This document shows positions 35,956-46,600 of a stretch of DNA of 64,000 nucleotides, piece after piece (position 1 is the first letter of the stretch; each line of letters begins with the position of its first letter). A program made the translations under genes and the position numbers. The notes under the pieces were generated by a model. That model was not told the origin of the DNA. It made no database searches and saw only the letters and a program-made list of their open reading frames with translations. This DNA comes from Nocardioides luti (GTDB lineage: Bacteria > Actinomycetota > Actinomycetes > Propionibacteriales > Nocardioidaceae), in NCBI RefSeq assembly GCF_014212315.1, contig NZ_JACKXE010000001.1, forward strand, positions 2,356,001 through 2,420,000. Reading direction: 5' to 3'.

Positions 35956-38900
35956 TTATCCGGCCACAAGCTGCATCAAGGTGGTGTAGTCGGTGACGAC
36001 GTCGTACTTCACGTGTTCACCGGCTGTGTTGAGTTGGGCAAAGAACTTGCGCGCACAGTCGATCTTGGCTTCCTCCACGCCCTTGAGTTGAAGGGTCGAC
36101 ATTGAGCCCTTGGTCTCAGCGACGAAGTACACGTGCTTGACGGTGCCATCCGTGAAGGCGATTGCCCAGTCGGGGTTGTAGTCGCCAACGGGCGTGGGGA
36201 TGAAGAATCCGCGCGGGAGCTTCGCGTAGACGGCCACCTCGGAGCTAGTGTCGAGCTCCGCTACGAAGTCACGCTCGACCTTTGAGTCGGTTACGACGTA
36301 GTCGTACACGCTCTTCGTGAGCTTCTGGCCGGCCTTGGCGAAGTCCTGCGCGGTCTGATTCTGGGTGAAGATCGCCGCGTCGAATCGGTCGTCGAGGGTG
36401 TCGTAGCTTAGGTGCTCGACGATGATGGTTGCCTTCTGCTCGTTGATGAGACGCGCTGCTTCGGTGATGAACTGCTCGGGATTGAGGCGGAATTTGGCGA
36501 AGACGTCAGCCCGGATCTGGGTCAGGATCGCTGCTGCCGTCTTCCTGGTGAGCTGAGTCTTCTCTGTGATCTCGCCGAGGAGGTCGTACTTCACCTGGCT
36601 TCCTGCTGTGACTGTCTCGGTCTGGGTCGTCGTGCGCGACACCGTGAAGCCGCCGCCCGAGCTCAGGTCCTCGACCTCCATCTGCTCTCGCTGCTGACCG
36701 GACTGAACGACGTACTGCATCGCAGCGACGTTGAGGTGCTTGTCGATGGCGCGGATGCACTTGGTGATCAACTCGGTCGAGTCGAACTCGACTTGATAGA
36801 CCGCCTTGTGGTTGATCCTGCCCCAGAGGGCTTGGAACTCCTTCCTGTGGAAGTTCTCCTCATTGAGTGGGATGCGCTTTGGCTTCCTGTCGTTGGTGAT
36901 CGCCGGGACATCGATGTAGAGCATGTCCACCAGTGGCCAAACGAAGTCAATGACCGACTTGAGCACCTCGGAGGTCGGCTCCGGCAGCGTGCCAGCTTCG
37001 CGGGCCGTCTTGTAGGCATCCGAGATGGTGTCGTCCTCATTGAGGTAGTCGTTCTTGACCAGGTACTTGTACAGCGCCTCAGCAACCGGCGACTCGACAA
37101 CCACTTCGCCAGACTCCGTCTTGATGGTCTTCCCGACGAAGAACTTGACGCTGGCCTCGCGCGGGCGGGCCGCGAGCGACTCCGCGATCTCCTTCTGGAG
37201 GCCGGTCACAAAGTCGGTGTATGACTCGTCGGTTACGACCGTCAACTCGTTGATCTCGTGGACCGTGACGGGATTGTCCATCCGCTCTCCATGCTGGTCG
37301 ACCGACAGTCGGAGGCCCCGTCCGATCTCCTGTCGACGAGAGATCGTGTTGTCGCTCTTCTTCAGCATTCCCATGATGAAGACGTTGGGGTTGTCCCAAC
37401 CTTCACGCAGGGCCGAGTGCGAGAACAGGAAGCGCACGGGCTCCGTGAAGGACAGCAGGCGCTCCTTGTCCTTCAGGATCAGGTCGTATGCGTCTGCATC
37501 GGTCGACTGTCCGGCGTCGTCCCCTCGGGCGGCGACCTTGGGGTCAACCAGACGCGCGGTCTTCTTGTCGATAGAGAAGTACCCCTGATGCACCTTCCGG
37601 ACCGGATCGCGGTTCAGGTAGTCGCGGTAGGCGGATGTCGCTTCGTCGAGTTCCAGTTCGCTCATGACGTCTTCGACGATGAGGGAGTATTCCTCCTCGA
37701 AGACTCTGGCGTAGTCGCCGAGAGTGTCCTCACGGTCGTAGTCGCGGTACTTTGCGACCTCGTCGATGAAGAAGAGCGACAGAACCTTCACGCCTTGGGT
37801 GAAGAGCTGGCGCTCCTTGTCGATGTGAGCGCGGATCACCTCGCGGATCTGGATCCGCCGCTTGGTCTCCTCGGTCACGTCACGATCGGCGAGCTGTCCG
37901 GCAACGACGACATCTCCGTTGCTGAGGGTGAGCGTGTCGTCCACCGCACTGATGTCGGTGACAAATAGATCCTTGTAGGCCTCCATCTCATTGGACAGGT
38001 CGTGGAGACGACTGCCGCGCTGGAGACGCTTGATCTGGCGCTTGATCACGCCGCCTGCAGTGGCCACTTCCATCTCCACGCGGGCCGTGGGGAGTTGCCC
38101 CTTCTTGACCTCAATGGCGTCCAGGTAGAGGTACGCAGAGAGCCCGTTGAGGCCCCTAACGGTGATGCCGCGAACGGCGATCTTCTTGACGAGCTTCTGG
38201 TTGTACGCATCCAGCGCGTCCAGCCGATGCACCTTGGTGTGCTCGACCTTGTGGGTAGCGGAGTACCGCAGAACGGCCAGCGCGTTGAACCGGGACAGGG
38301 CCTCGAGGGACTTCGCAGCGCCGATCTTCTGCGGCTCGTCAATGATGACGATGGGCCGATTGGCGCTGATCACGTCGATGGGCCGACGTGACTGGAAGTC
38401 GTCGAGGACGTCGTAGATGCGACGGTTGTCCTTCCCGGTGGCATTGAAGGCTTGGATGTTGATGATCATGACCTGCACGCCTGCATCGGAGCTGAAGCGC
38501 TCGATCTCATGCAGTTGGGAAGAGTTGTAGATGAACGAGCGAGGCTTGCGGCCGTAGATCTCCTGGAAGTGCTCTGCCGTGATGTCGAAGGTCTTCTTGA
38601 CGCCTTCGCGGATCGCTACAGAGGGCACGACGATGATGAACTTCGACCATCCGTACCGCTTGTTCAGCTCCATGATCGTCTTGATGTAGACGTAGGTCTT
38701 CCCGGTGCCGGTTTCCATCTCGATGTCGAGGTTGGGCGAGCCAGGCGCAGCCTTGCTGTCAGCGACCTTCGTGGAGAGTGGCAGGTTCCGCGACTGCTGA
38801 ACGTGATGGAGGTTGGTGAGCAGTTGGGCGGGGGTCAATAGGATCTCTGCGTTGCGGAGCCCTGCGTCGGCGGACGCGTCATCAAGGCGCGCCAAGCGGC

Positions 38901-39015
38901 GTCCTGGATCGATCCGGTACGAGACGCCATCTACCTTCGGCTGACCGGCAAAGACGTTCACGACTGCGTCGACGGCGTCCGTCTGGTACTGCTGAACCTT
39001 GAACTGAAGCTTCAT
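35956..39015 (-). CDS. Type III-like restriction subunit (Res): SF2 helicase plus PD-(D/E)xK endonuclease
   Basis: A 1,019-residue protein. Helicase motifs are METGTGKTYVYI (about 100-111), IVIIDEPQ (about 221-228), SATHKVEH, REGWDNPNVF and QEIGRGLRL. The C-terminal nuclease has NPDWAIAF (about 947) and VAETKGS (about 965), the D...ExK ligands of Type III Res. Type III enzymes translocate or slide between two head-to-head sites and cut near one. It is last in the operon, 7 bp after the second Mod gene. Length is close to known Res subunits. Confidence 0.9.
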   Translation of the reverse strand: MKLQFKVQQYQTDAVDAVVNVFAGQPKVDGVSYRIDPGRRLARLDDASADAGLRNAEILLTPAQLLTNLHHVQQSRNLPLSTKVADSKAAPGSPNLDIEMETGTGKTYVYIKTIMELNKRYGWSKFIIVVPSVAIREGVKKTFDITAEHFQEIYGRKPRSFIYNSSQLHEIERFSSDAGVQVMIINIQAFNATGKDNRRIYDVLDDFQSRRPIDVISANRPIVIIDEPQKIGAAKSLEALSRFNALAVLRYSATHKVEHTKVHRLDALDAYNQKLVKKIAVRGITVRGLNGLSAYLYLDAIEVKKGQLPTARVEMEVATAGGVIKRQIKRLQRGSRLHDLSNEMEAYKDLFVTDISAVDDTLTLSNGDVVVAGQLADRDVTEETKRRIQIREVIRAHIDKERQLFTQGVKVLSLFFIDEVAKYRDYDREDTLGDYARVFEEEYSLIVEDVMSELELDEATSAYRDYLNRDPVRKVHQGYFSIDKKTARLVDPKVAARGDDAGQSTDADAYDLILKDKERLLSFTEPVRFLFSHSALREGWDNPNVFIMGMLKKSDNTISRRQEIGRGLRLSVDQHGERMDNPVTVHEINELTVVTDESYTDFVTGLQKEIAESLAARPREASVKFFVGKTIKTESGEVVVESPVAEALYKYLVKNDYLNEDDTISDAYKTAREAGTLPEPTSEVLKSVIDFVWPLVDMLYIDVPAITNDRKPKRIPLNEENFHRKEFQALWGRINHKAVYQVEFDSTELITKCIRAIDKHLNVAAMQYVVQSGQQREQMEVEDLSSGGGFTVSRTTTQTETVTAGSQVKYDLLGEITEKTQLTRKTAAAILTQIRADVFAKFRLNPEQFITEAARLINEQKATIIVEHLSYDTLDDRFDAAIFTQNQTAQDFAKAGQKLTKSVYDYVVTDSKVERDFVAELDTSSEVAVYAKLPRGFFIPTPVGDYNPDWAIAFTDGTVKHVYFVAETKGSMSTLQLKGVEEAKIDCARKFFAQLNTAGEHVKYDVVTDYTTLMQLVAG

Positions 39016-39022
39016 GAGTGGG

Positions 39023-40978
39023 TCACACCGTCGCGATCGTCGTGTTGGGGCTCAGCTGCTTGAGCAGCTGTTCGGCGTTGATCCGCGCGGCGTCAGTCTC
39101 GAACGCAGCGTCTCGAAAGAGCGCATGAAGCGGTTGGGGGCCCGCGATCGACCTCAACATTTCCTGGCTCACCTTCCGCGCGAAGCAGGCGATCACGGCC
39201 CCGTCAGCGACGTCGAAGATCACGGTGCCGTCAACATTGAGCTCGACAACAGGGGAGGCGGGATCGATCCCAAGGTCCAAGAGGGCGTCGAACAGCAGGT
39301 CTTCGTCGGTGCGGTCTGGCTTCACGGTCGCCTGAAGCTCCAGGAGGGATTCCTGGCTCACTTCGTCCGGAGTCCTCCGAACGTCGGCGCGCGTGCTGCT
39401 GTCTAAGCGGAGCGCCCGGAAGCCGATGTCGCCAGTGAAGCCGTTTGCCCTAAGAGCCGACCCTGCGCGCCGCACACGTTCGCGGCCGATCGCCGCGATG
39501 GTGCTGAACCCTTCGGCAGCCGCGGGGGTGCCGGCACCACACGGCTCATCAAGCTGAATCATGATGAAACGCCGCTGGCCGCCGTCCGTGACGTTCTGCT
39601 GGAGCACAGCTTCGGCCGTGGCACACGAGCCTGCAAAGAAGTCCAGCACCAGATCATCCGGCCCCGTGGCGACCGAGACCAGGGTCTCAAGCAGCCCGAC
39701 CGGCTTGGGTGTGTCGAACAGGCGACCCATGCCGAGAGCTTCGAGGTCAGCCTGTCCCGTCATCGTCGATGGCCCGATGACGATGTCCTTCATGGTCATC
39801 CCGTCGACGTCCCGGATCTTGGTCCGGATCCGAAGCTTTCCGTTCGTGGTGTCGAACTCAAGATCTTCGTGGTCGGCGAGGATCTTCGCCCGGCTCCAGC
39901 GCCAGGCATGCCAATTCAATCCCGGGCGTGAGTTGGGGTGGGGCATCGCGGTGATGAAGCCCGGGTACGTCGTCTCGTCATGAAGGTCGCTGACGCGGAC
40001 CTCGCCGCTGTCCGGGTTGTAGTGGATGCGGAACACCATCGTCGGAGCAGTGCGCTCGTTGAACTTCGAGTTCGTGTTGTAGAGCTCGTTCTTCGTGACG
40101 TATGGCCCCTTCGCATCCTCCTTGAGCGCATACGCGGCACCCTTGTAGACGTCGGGCATGAGCTTGCGGAACGTCGCCCCGGAGCCCCGAAACTGATTGA
40201 CCGCCTGGGCGTCCTTGGCGAAGCACAAGATGTATTCGTGAGTGCCAGCTGGGCCACCGTCAGAGATCTGTCGCCCCTTCAAGTTGCTCACCCAGGTGAT
40301 GGTTGCTACGAAGTTGTTAGGCCCGTACAGCTCGCTCAGGAGCATCTTGAGTTGAGCGACCTCGTTGCCGTCGATGCTGACGAAGCCGACCCCGTCCTCG
40401 GTGAGCAGCGAGCGCGCCACCTTCAAACGCGCATACATCATGCTGAGCCACGCCGAGTGGAAGCGACCGCCAGTCTCGGACGTCGCAACGAGGCGCGCGC
40501 CCGCTTCGTCGACCTGACCGGACTGCTTCAGGTAGTCGTCCCGCGAATCTGCGAAGTCGTCCGCATACAGGAAGTCGTTGCCGGTGTTGTAGGGCGGGTC
40601 GATGTAGATCATCTTCACCTGCCCAAGGAGCGGCTCCTGCAGCAACTTGAGCGTGTCCAGGTTGTCGCCCTCGATGAAGAGGTTCCTCGTGGTGTCGAAG
40701 TCGACGGACTCAGTTCGGATCGGTCGGAGGGAGCGCGCAGTGGGAGAGTTCGAGAGGAGAAGAGCCTCCCTCTTCCCAGGCCAGTCCAGCCGATAGCGCT
40801 CTTGAGGTCCCTCAACCAGTTGGCCACTGAACTCCTGGCGAAGGACATCCCAGTCGACGGCACGCGTGGCCGTACCGTCGGCTGACCGAACTTCCGTGAC
40901 AGCGTGAGGGAAGCGCTCTACCAGATAGCCGAGGTTGTCGGAGAGAGCGTCGAACGAGGTGAGGTTGAGCCTGGACAA
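39023..40978 (-). CDS. Type III-like adenine-N6 methyltransferase (Mod), second copy
   Basis: A 651-residue beta-class DNA methyltransferase. DPPY (127-130) in IYIDPPYNTGNDF is the catalytic motif, and LDFFAGSCATAEAV (about 444-455) is the SAM motif. The region between them is the likely target-recognition domain. It aligns with the neighbouring Mod through the first 130 residues (both have QERYRLDWPGKR and KNLFIEGDNLD-type phrases) and again at the C-terminus, but the middle diverges. It starts one base after the stop of the first Mod. Confidence 0.9.
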   Translation of the reverse strand: MSRLNLTSFDALSDNLGYLVERFPHAVTEVRSADGTATRAVDWDVLRQEFSGQLVEGPQERYRLDWPGKREALLLSNSPTARSLRPIRTESVDFDTTRNLFIEGDNLDTLKLLQEPLLGQVKMIYIDPPYNTGNDFLYADDFADSRDDYLKQSGQVDEAGARLVATSETGGRFHSAWLSMMYARLKVARSLLTEDGVGFVSIDGNEVAQLKMLLSELYGPNNFVATITWVSNLKGRQISDGGPAGTHEYILCFAKDAQAVNQFRGSGATFRKLMPDVYKGAAYALKEDAKGPYVTKNELYNTNSKFNERTAPTMVFRIHYNPDSGEVRVSDLHDETTYPGFITAMPHPNSRPGLNWHAWRWSRAKILADHEDLEFDTTNGKLRIRTKIRDVDGMTMKDIVIGPSTMTGQADLEALGMGRLFDTPKPVGLLETLVSVATGPDDLVLDFFAGSCATAEAVLQQNVTDGGQRRFIMIQLDEPCGAGTPAAAEGFSTIAAIGRERVRRAGSALRANGFTGDIGFRALRLDSSTRADVRRTPDEVSQESLLELQATVKPDRTDEDLLFDALLDLGIDPASPVVELNVDGTVIFDVADGAVIACFARKVSQEMLRSIAGPQPLHALFRDAAFETDAARINAEQLLKQLSPNTTIATV

Positions 40979-40979
40979 G

Positions 40980-42941
40980 TCAGATCACCTTGACGTCGGT
41001 GGCAGGGGACAGTTCGCGGAAGATCTGCTCGGCGTTGATCCGTGCGGCATCAGAGGAGAAACCCGAGTCGCGGAACACGGCGCGCAGCGGTTCCCGTTGG
41101 GCGAGTGCGCGAACCAGGTCAGGTGAGATCTCACCTTCGAAGCAGGCGACCAGTGCGCCGTCATCGACGACGAACACCTCGTGACCTTCCAGATGCCGCA
41201 CTGCAACCGGCATCGATGGGTCGAGGCCCCAGCTGAGGAAGACCTCGAACAAGATGTCTTCGCCGGTGCGGTCCGGCTTCAGACTGTTCTGGAGTTCCAT
41301 TAGCGAATCTTGAGGGATCGCATCCGGTGTGCGTTCGACCGCAGCGAGGTTGGTGGTGTCCAGCCGCAGGGATCGGAACCCGACGTCGAGATCGCCACCC
41401 AGCACCCCAGCCGCCTCCTTCGCTTGCGCACCGGCGCGGCGCAGACGCTCTCGGGCGACGCTGGCGATGGTGTCGTATTCGGGGTTCTGCAACGCCTCGT
41501 CAAGCTGCACAAGGATGTACCGCCGGTGCCCGCCGTCCGCCGCGTTGAGGTCCATGACGGCCTGCCCAGTTGATCCAGAGCCAGCGAAGAAGTCCAGGAC
41601 GACGGCATCCTTCGCACCATTGGTGACGAGACGGATCCACCGGGCGAGGACGCGAGTGTCCTTGGGGTACCCAAAGATGTCGCTACCAAGAACTGTCGCC
41701 AATGACTTGCCCGCGGACGTGCGCTTCAACTCAAATACAGACGTAGGTACCTGTCCCTCGCCTGAGTCAAGGTACGTCTTCCTGTTGATGTACTCATTGT
41801 GATCCTTGCCCCACATGATCAGCCCGGCGTCAATGTCGGCCTGCATGCGCTCCGGCTGCGAATAGATCCATCCCCGGCTCGGAACTTTCACGGGCAGCTT
41901 GGTCACCGGGTGCAAAACGTCGTACCGAGGCCCTCCTCCACCGGGCCAGGAAATGTCGCGTTTGCGGAACACCCGGCCATCGGGCTCGAACTCGTAGAAC
42001 CGATTGTTCTGCTTCGCGGGATCGCCGTCCGGAAGGCTGGCGATCCACTCCTTCATGAGCGTTGTGGCCTCGGCTTGATCACCACCCGCCTCGGTCCAGA
42101 CTCTGCGCGCGGCTTCTGCAATCGCGGCGTCAGCTGGACGATCTTCACGCCAACGGACGTTGAGCGCTGACAGTGTCGCTTCGTTCTTCGCATAGATCAG
42201 CATGTAATCCGCGCCGTTAGAGACGTAGCGCGAGTCATTCTTGCGACCGCCTTGCCACACGACGTCCGAGATGAAGTTCTCGGCTCCGAAGATCTGGTCG
42301 AGGAGCAGGCGGAGGGTCGCGTGCTCGCGGTCGCCGATCGCGGCGATGATGACGCCGTCATCGGCCAACAAGGCACGCGCCAGCTTCAGGCGGGGGTACA
42401 TCATGCTGAGCCAGTCGGAGTGGAAGCGACCGTTCGCCTCGGTGTTGGCGACGAGGCGGTCGCCTGCAGCCGACTTCTGGCCCGAACGGGCGAGGTAGTC
42501 GGCGCTCGACTCAGCGAAGTCATCGTTATAGACGAAGTCATTCCCGGTGTTGTACGGCGGGTCGATATAGATCACATTGACCTTGCCGAGATACGACTCC
42601 TGAAGGAGCTTGAGCGCGTCGAGGTTGTCGCCTTCGATGAACAGGTTCTTTGTGGCATCGAAGTCGACGGACTCGCCGCGCATCGGGCGCAAGGTCTTGG
42701 CGATGGGAGCGTTCGCTGTGAAGGCCGCTGCACGCTTCCCCGGCCAGTCGAGCCGGTAGCGCTCCTGAGGCCCTTCGACGACGTGGTCCGAGAGCTCCTG
42801 CCGAAGCAGGTCGAAGTCGATCGCGGAGAACGGGCTACCTTCCGCGTCCAGGGTCTCTGTGACGACCGATGGGAACAGCTCGGCGAGCCTCTCGATATTG
42901 GCCTGCGTCAGGTCCGGGGACGTCATTCGTAGCTTCTGCAC
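40980..42941 (-). CDS. Type III-like adenine-N6 methyltransferase (Mod), first copy
   Basis: A 653-residue beta-class methyltransferase with IYIDPPYNTGNDF (DPPY at 127-130) and LDFFAGSGSTGQAV (about 446-456). The central segment (about 200-420) differs from the second Mod, so the two probably read different sites. The GTG start at 42941 is used; an ATG 15 bp downstream (42926) is an alternative. It is 13 bp after the DUF4391 gene and directly abuts the second Mod, which suggests a single transcript. Confidence 0.9.
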   Translation of the reverse strand: MQKLRMTSPDLTQANIERLAELFPSVVTETLDAEGSPFSAIDFDLLRQELSDHVVEGPQERYRLDWPGKRAAAFTANAPIAKTLRPMRGESVDFDATKNLFIEGDNLDALKLLQESYLGKVNVIYIDPPYNTGNDFVYNDDFAESSADYLARSGQKSAAGDRLVANTEANGRFHSDWLSMMYPRLKLARALLADDGVIIAAIGDREHATLRLLLDQIFGAENFISDVVWQGGRKNDSRYVSNGADYMLIYAKNEATLSALNVRWREDRPADAAIAEAARRVWTEAGGDQAEATTLMKEWIASLPDGDPAKQNNRFYEFEPDGRVFRKRDISWPGGGGPRYDVLHPVTKLPVKVPSRGWIYSQPERMQADIDAGLIMWGKDHNEYINRKTYLDSGEGQVPTSVFELKRTSAGKSLATVLGSDIFGYPKDTRVLARWIRLVTNGAKDAVVLDFFAGSGSTGQAVMDLNAADGGHRRYILVQLDEALQNPEYDTIASVARERLRRAGAQAKEAAGVLGGDLDVGFRSLRLDTTNLAAVERTPDAIPQDSLMELQNSLKPDRTGEDILFEVFLSWGLDPSMPVAVRHLEGHEVFVVDDGALVACFEGEISPDLVRALAQREPLRAVFRDSGFSSDAARINAEQIFRELSPATDVKVI

Positions 42942-42954
42942 TGCTGCCCTGTCT

Positions 42955-43611
42955 CTACTTCAGCTCTTCGAGTGTTGCTTGCTTGGCCTTGAGCTCGCGT
43001 CGGAGCTCGATCTTGCGGTTGAGCTGCGGCTCGGTGCGCAGCCGCCGTGTCAACGTCCCGATCTCACGCTCCAGCTGCGTGACGCGGGCCATTCTTTCGA
43101 TGGCCTCCGACAGTCCCTCGCCGGGGCGTCCGGTTACCGCCAAGAGAGACGTCAGGATCGCTTCGTAGAGGCCCGGGAGGTTGAGCGCTGGTGGGAGGTC
43201 CCGACGCCCCACGCCATTCGATTGCCAGTTGCTGCGGAAGTACGAGCTGAGCCTCGGCCCCCGCACACCGAGCTCCTTGCGGGCTGCCACCACCTGGATC
43301 TCTCCGGTTGGACGGGTCAGCTCGAAGATGATGGGAGAAGGGATCGCCATGTCGATTGCCTTCAGAACACCGTCAGTCAGGTCCGCGCCCTTGAGATCAA
43401 CCTCGAAGACCTGAAACTCGTCGAACGGTTCGACGGGAGCAAGGCGCACGGACTCCACACCGATCTTGTAGGCCCATCGGATGCGTTGAACGTCGTCCAC
43501 GAATTGCTGCTTGAGCTTCGCGCTCACTCCCGCCTCGGCGTAAAGGCGCTCCTTCGGGACGCTGCGGTCTACGCGTCCATGGTCCGGCCATCTGTACAGC
43601 GTAGCCGTCAT
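42955..43611 (-). CDS. DUF4391 family protein
   Basis: A 218-residue protein matching DUF4391: LYRWPDHGRVDRSVPKERLY at the N-terminus, QFVDDVQRIRWAYKIGV, AIPSPIIFEL, LPPALNLPGLYEAIL, and a C-terminal coiled coil (about 175-218). The function is unknown. The family occurs with SNF2-type helicases and Type III-like Mod/Res genes, as here, and may be an adaptor. The ATG at 43611 overlaps the stop codon of the SNF2 helicase gene by 4 bp (ATGA), a sign of coupled, roughly stoichiometric synthesis. Confidence 0.88.
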   Translation of the reverse strand: MTATLYRWPDHGRVDRSVPKERLYAEAGVSAKLKQQFVDDVQRIRWAYKIGVESVRLAPVEPFDEFQVFEVDLKGADLTDGVLKAIDMAIPSPIIFELTRPTGEIQVVAARKELGVRGPRLSSYFRSNWQSNGVGRRDLPPALNLPGLYEAILTSLLAVTGRPGEGLSEAIERMARVTQLEREIGTLTRRLRTEPQLNRKIELRRELKAKQATLEELK

Positions 43612-46600
43612 ACATCCGCACCTTCGGCTGGAACGATGGCGATGAAGGCAACCAGCTCGAAATCGTCCAGTCCGGCGAATGTCTGCGTAAGTGCGGTCGT
43701 CTTGCCACCGGAGAAGAGGCTGTCGATGTCCCGTTCTTCGGTGACATCGAGCAGGGACCGAATCGCGCGCGTGAGCAGTTCGGAGTAGGCCGACATGTCG
43801 GTTCCGTCGCGCGTGGCTTCGTTGAAGACGTGGTACGCGGCGGGCACCGGCTCCGAGACACCGTGGCATGCGCCCCGCAAGAGATCGAGCAGGTGCTTGA
43901 CCTCGGTGTGGTCTGTGATGACCCGACCATCATCGTCGAGGTAGACCAAGTAATAGGGGTGGAGTCGGTTGTGGCGATTAATGTCTACCGACTCGTCGAC
44001 GTTGCGTAGGGCGAAGATGGCTCCTGGCTTAAGCCCCCTCGCGGGGTCAGCCACCACTGCCGCGTGAAGGCCTTTGGGAGCCGACCCGAGATCGCCGTAC
44101 TCCTTGACGAAGGCAAGGAGGTCCATGCGGAAATCGTTGAGTCCCAGGTCCGTGATGGACACCCCTGTGCGAACGTCTTCGAGTTCGATGACCTCGTCTT
44201 GGAGCTTGCGGAGTTGCTCACGCCGAAAGGCTGTGTCGCTGCTCTCCTGGGTCAGGACGTTGTCATCTGCAGTGGCTGCGAGGTCGGCGATCACCATGCG
44301 GTTCTCGACGCGCTCCTTGAGGTTGATGTACTCGTCGAGGGAGATGTCGGGCCAGAAGTTGACCAGCTGGATTGTGGCGTTGGTGGAGCCGATGCGGTCG
44401 ATGCGACCGAAGCGCTGGATGATCCGCACTGGGTTCCAGTGGATGTCGTAGTTGATCAGGTAGTCGCAGTCCTGGAGGTTCTGGCCTTCGGAGATGCAGT
44501 CAGTGCCGACCAACACGTCGATCTCACGGGTCTCTTTCGGCATCACCAGCGCTTTGTCCTTAGATCGCGGCGAGAAGAGCGTCAGGATCTCCTGGAAGTC
44601 GAAGCCCTTCCCGAGCGAGGTGCCGTTGGACGTGCCCGTTACGACACCCAGCTCAAGGCCTGCCTGTGTCAGGGCAGGTGCGAGTTCGCGGTAGAGATAG
44701 TTGGCCGTGTCCGCGAACGCCGAGAAGATGAGGACCTTTCGGTTTCCTTCGTTGAGGGGCTGCCTGACCTTCGCCTCGACCTGACTGCTGAGGCGCTGAA
44801 GCTTCGCGTCGTGTGCAGGACTGATCCGCTCCATCTCGTCGATGAGCTCCTGCAAGGTTTCACGGTCGTTCCAGAGGTCGCGGCGCCACGAGACCGTGTC
44901 CATGTCGGCGAGTTCGACTTGAAACTTTCGACCCACGCTGCCGGACTCAGGGACCTCGAAGTCGTCGTCCTCTGCTCCGATGTCTGCGAACGCCGTAGCG
45001 AGGTCCTCGAGGGCCTTGTCATGGTTATCGAGCGCTGTCAGGGCGGCGTCAACGGCACGGTGAACCTTCTTGAGCGTGATCCGGAAGGCTTCCACTGAGC
45101 TTTCCAAGCGCTTGAGCAGGTTGACTGTCATGAGCTTTTGGATGCCCCGCTCGCGGCCCGCGTGGTCGAGGTTGCCGCGCGCCGTTCCGCCGCTGACGTT
45201 ATAGAGGTCGACGTACTTCTGAAGCTTGCTCGGGAAGACGTACGACAGGGGAGCGTAGACCGCGAGAGTGAGCACCTGAAGCTGTTCGAAGATCTCGTTG
45301 AAGCTCGGAGCGTTCGGGACATCGGTCAACGGCTCACGGAGCGAGAGCGGGGGCAGGCGCCTCGGGAAGACGCCGATCTCCGAGGTGTCATAGAACGCCT
45401 GTATGTGCTTGCGAGACCGGGCGATGGTGACCGCGTCCAGTAGCTCGAAGAAGTCGAAGTCGAGCATCGCGAGGATGGAGTTGCTCGTTCGCTCCTCGGC
45501 GGGCAGGCCGGACCACTTGGTGAACGCCAGCTGCGCCTGACGAAAGACCTGCTCCACGCTGGTGGAGATGTCGAGCTTTCCCGAGAGGTTCTCTGACTCG
45601 CCTTCATAGGCAAGCGCGAGCTGGTTCTTCAGGTCGAGGAATCGGTTGTTCACCGGCGTCGCGGAGAGCATCAGCACCTTGGTCTTGACGCCCTGCTGGA
45701 TGACCTGTCGCATGAGGCGCTGGTAGCGCGACTCCCTCTCCTGCGCATAGTCCGCGTTGCGGAAGTTGTGCGACTCGTCGATCACCACGAGGTCGTAGTT
45801 GCCCCAGTTGAGCCGATCGAGCCGGATCTGTCCGGCGTATCCGGTAGTCCTACCCAGGTCCGTATGTGCGAGGACGTCGTAGTTCATCCGGTCCTTGGCA
45901 AGGACATTGGTCGTCAGGTTGGTGTTGTACGTCGTCCAGTTGTCCTCAAGCTTCTTCGGGGCGAGGACCAGTACCGACTTGTTCCGCAGCTCGTAGTACT
46001 TGATGACGGCTAGCGCGGTGAACGTCTTACCGAGCCCGACGCTGTCGGCGAGGATGCAGCCGTTGAAGGTCTCTAGCTTGTTGATGATCCCCGTCGCTGC
46101 GTCCTTCTGGAAGTTGTAGAGGCGATTCCAGATTTCGGTGTCCTTGTACCCCGTCAGGTCATTCGGCAGGACGTCTTCAGTGACTTCGTCGAGGAACTCG
46201 GCGAAGAGGTTGTAGAGCACGAGGAAGTAAATGCGCTCCGGGCTGTTCTCGGCATAAACCGATGCGATGTGCTCACGGACCAGCTCGGTGACGTCCTGGA
46301 CCTGCTGTGGGCTGTTCCAGATGGCGTCGAAGGTCTGAAGATACGCGGCAGTCAGCGGTGCCTCGTCGATCTTGTTGACGAGGTTCGAAACGGCATCACC
46401 CCGCTCATAGCCCAAGTCGGAGCTGGTGAAACCCTGCAGCGGCATATACGCGGCCCGGTCGTCGACCACCGCGAACTGCTGCATCGGCGCTCCAGTGGTG
46501 TTCGACTTGAACGTGACCTTCGCTTTGATCCACTCAGCGCACTCGCGTGCGATGGCACGCTGGGTCAGCTTGTTGCGCAACCTGATCTCAAACTCGGACC

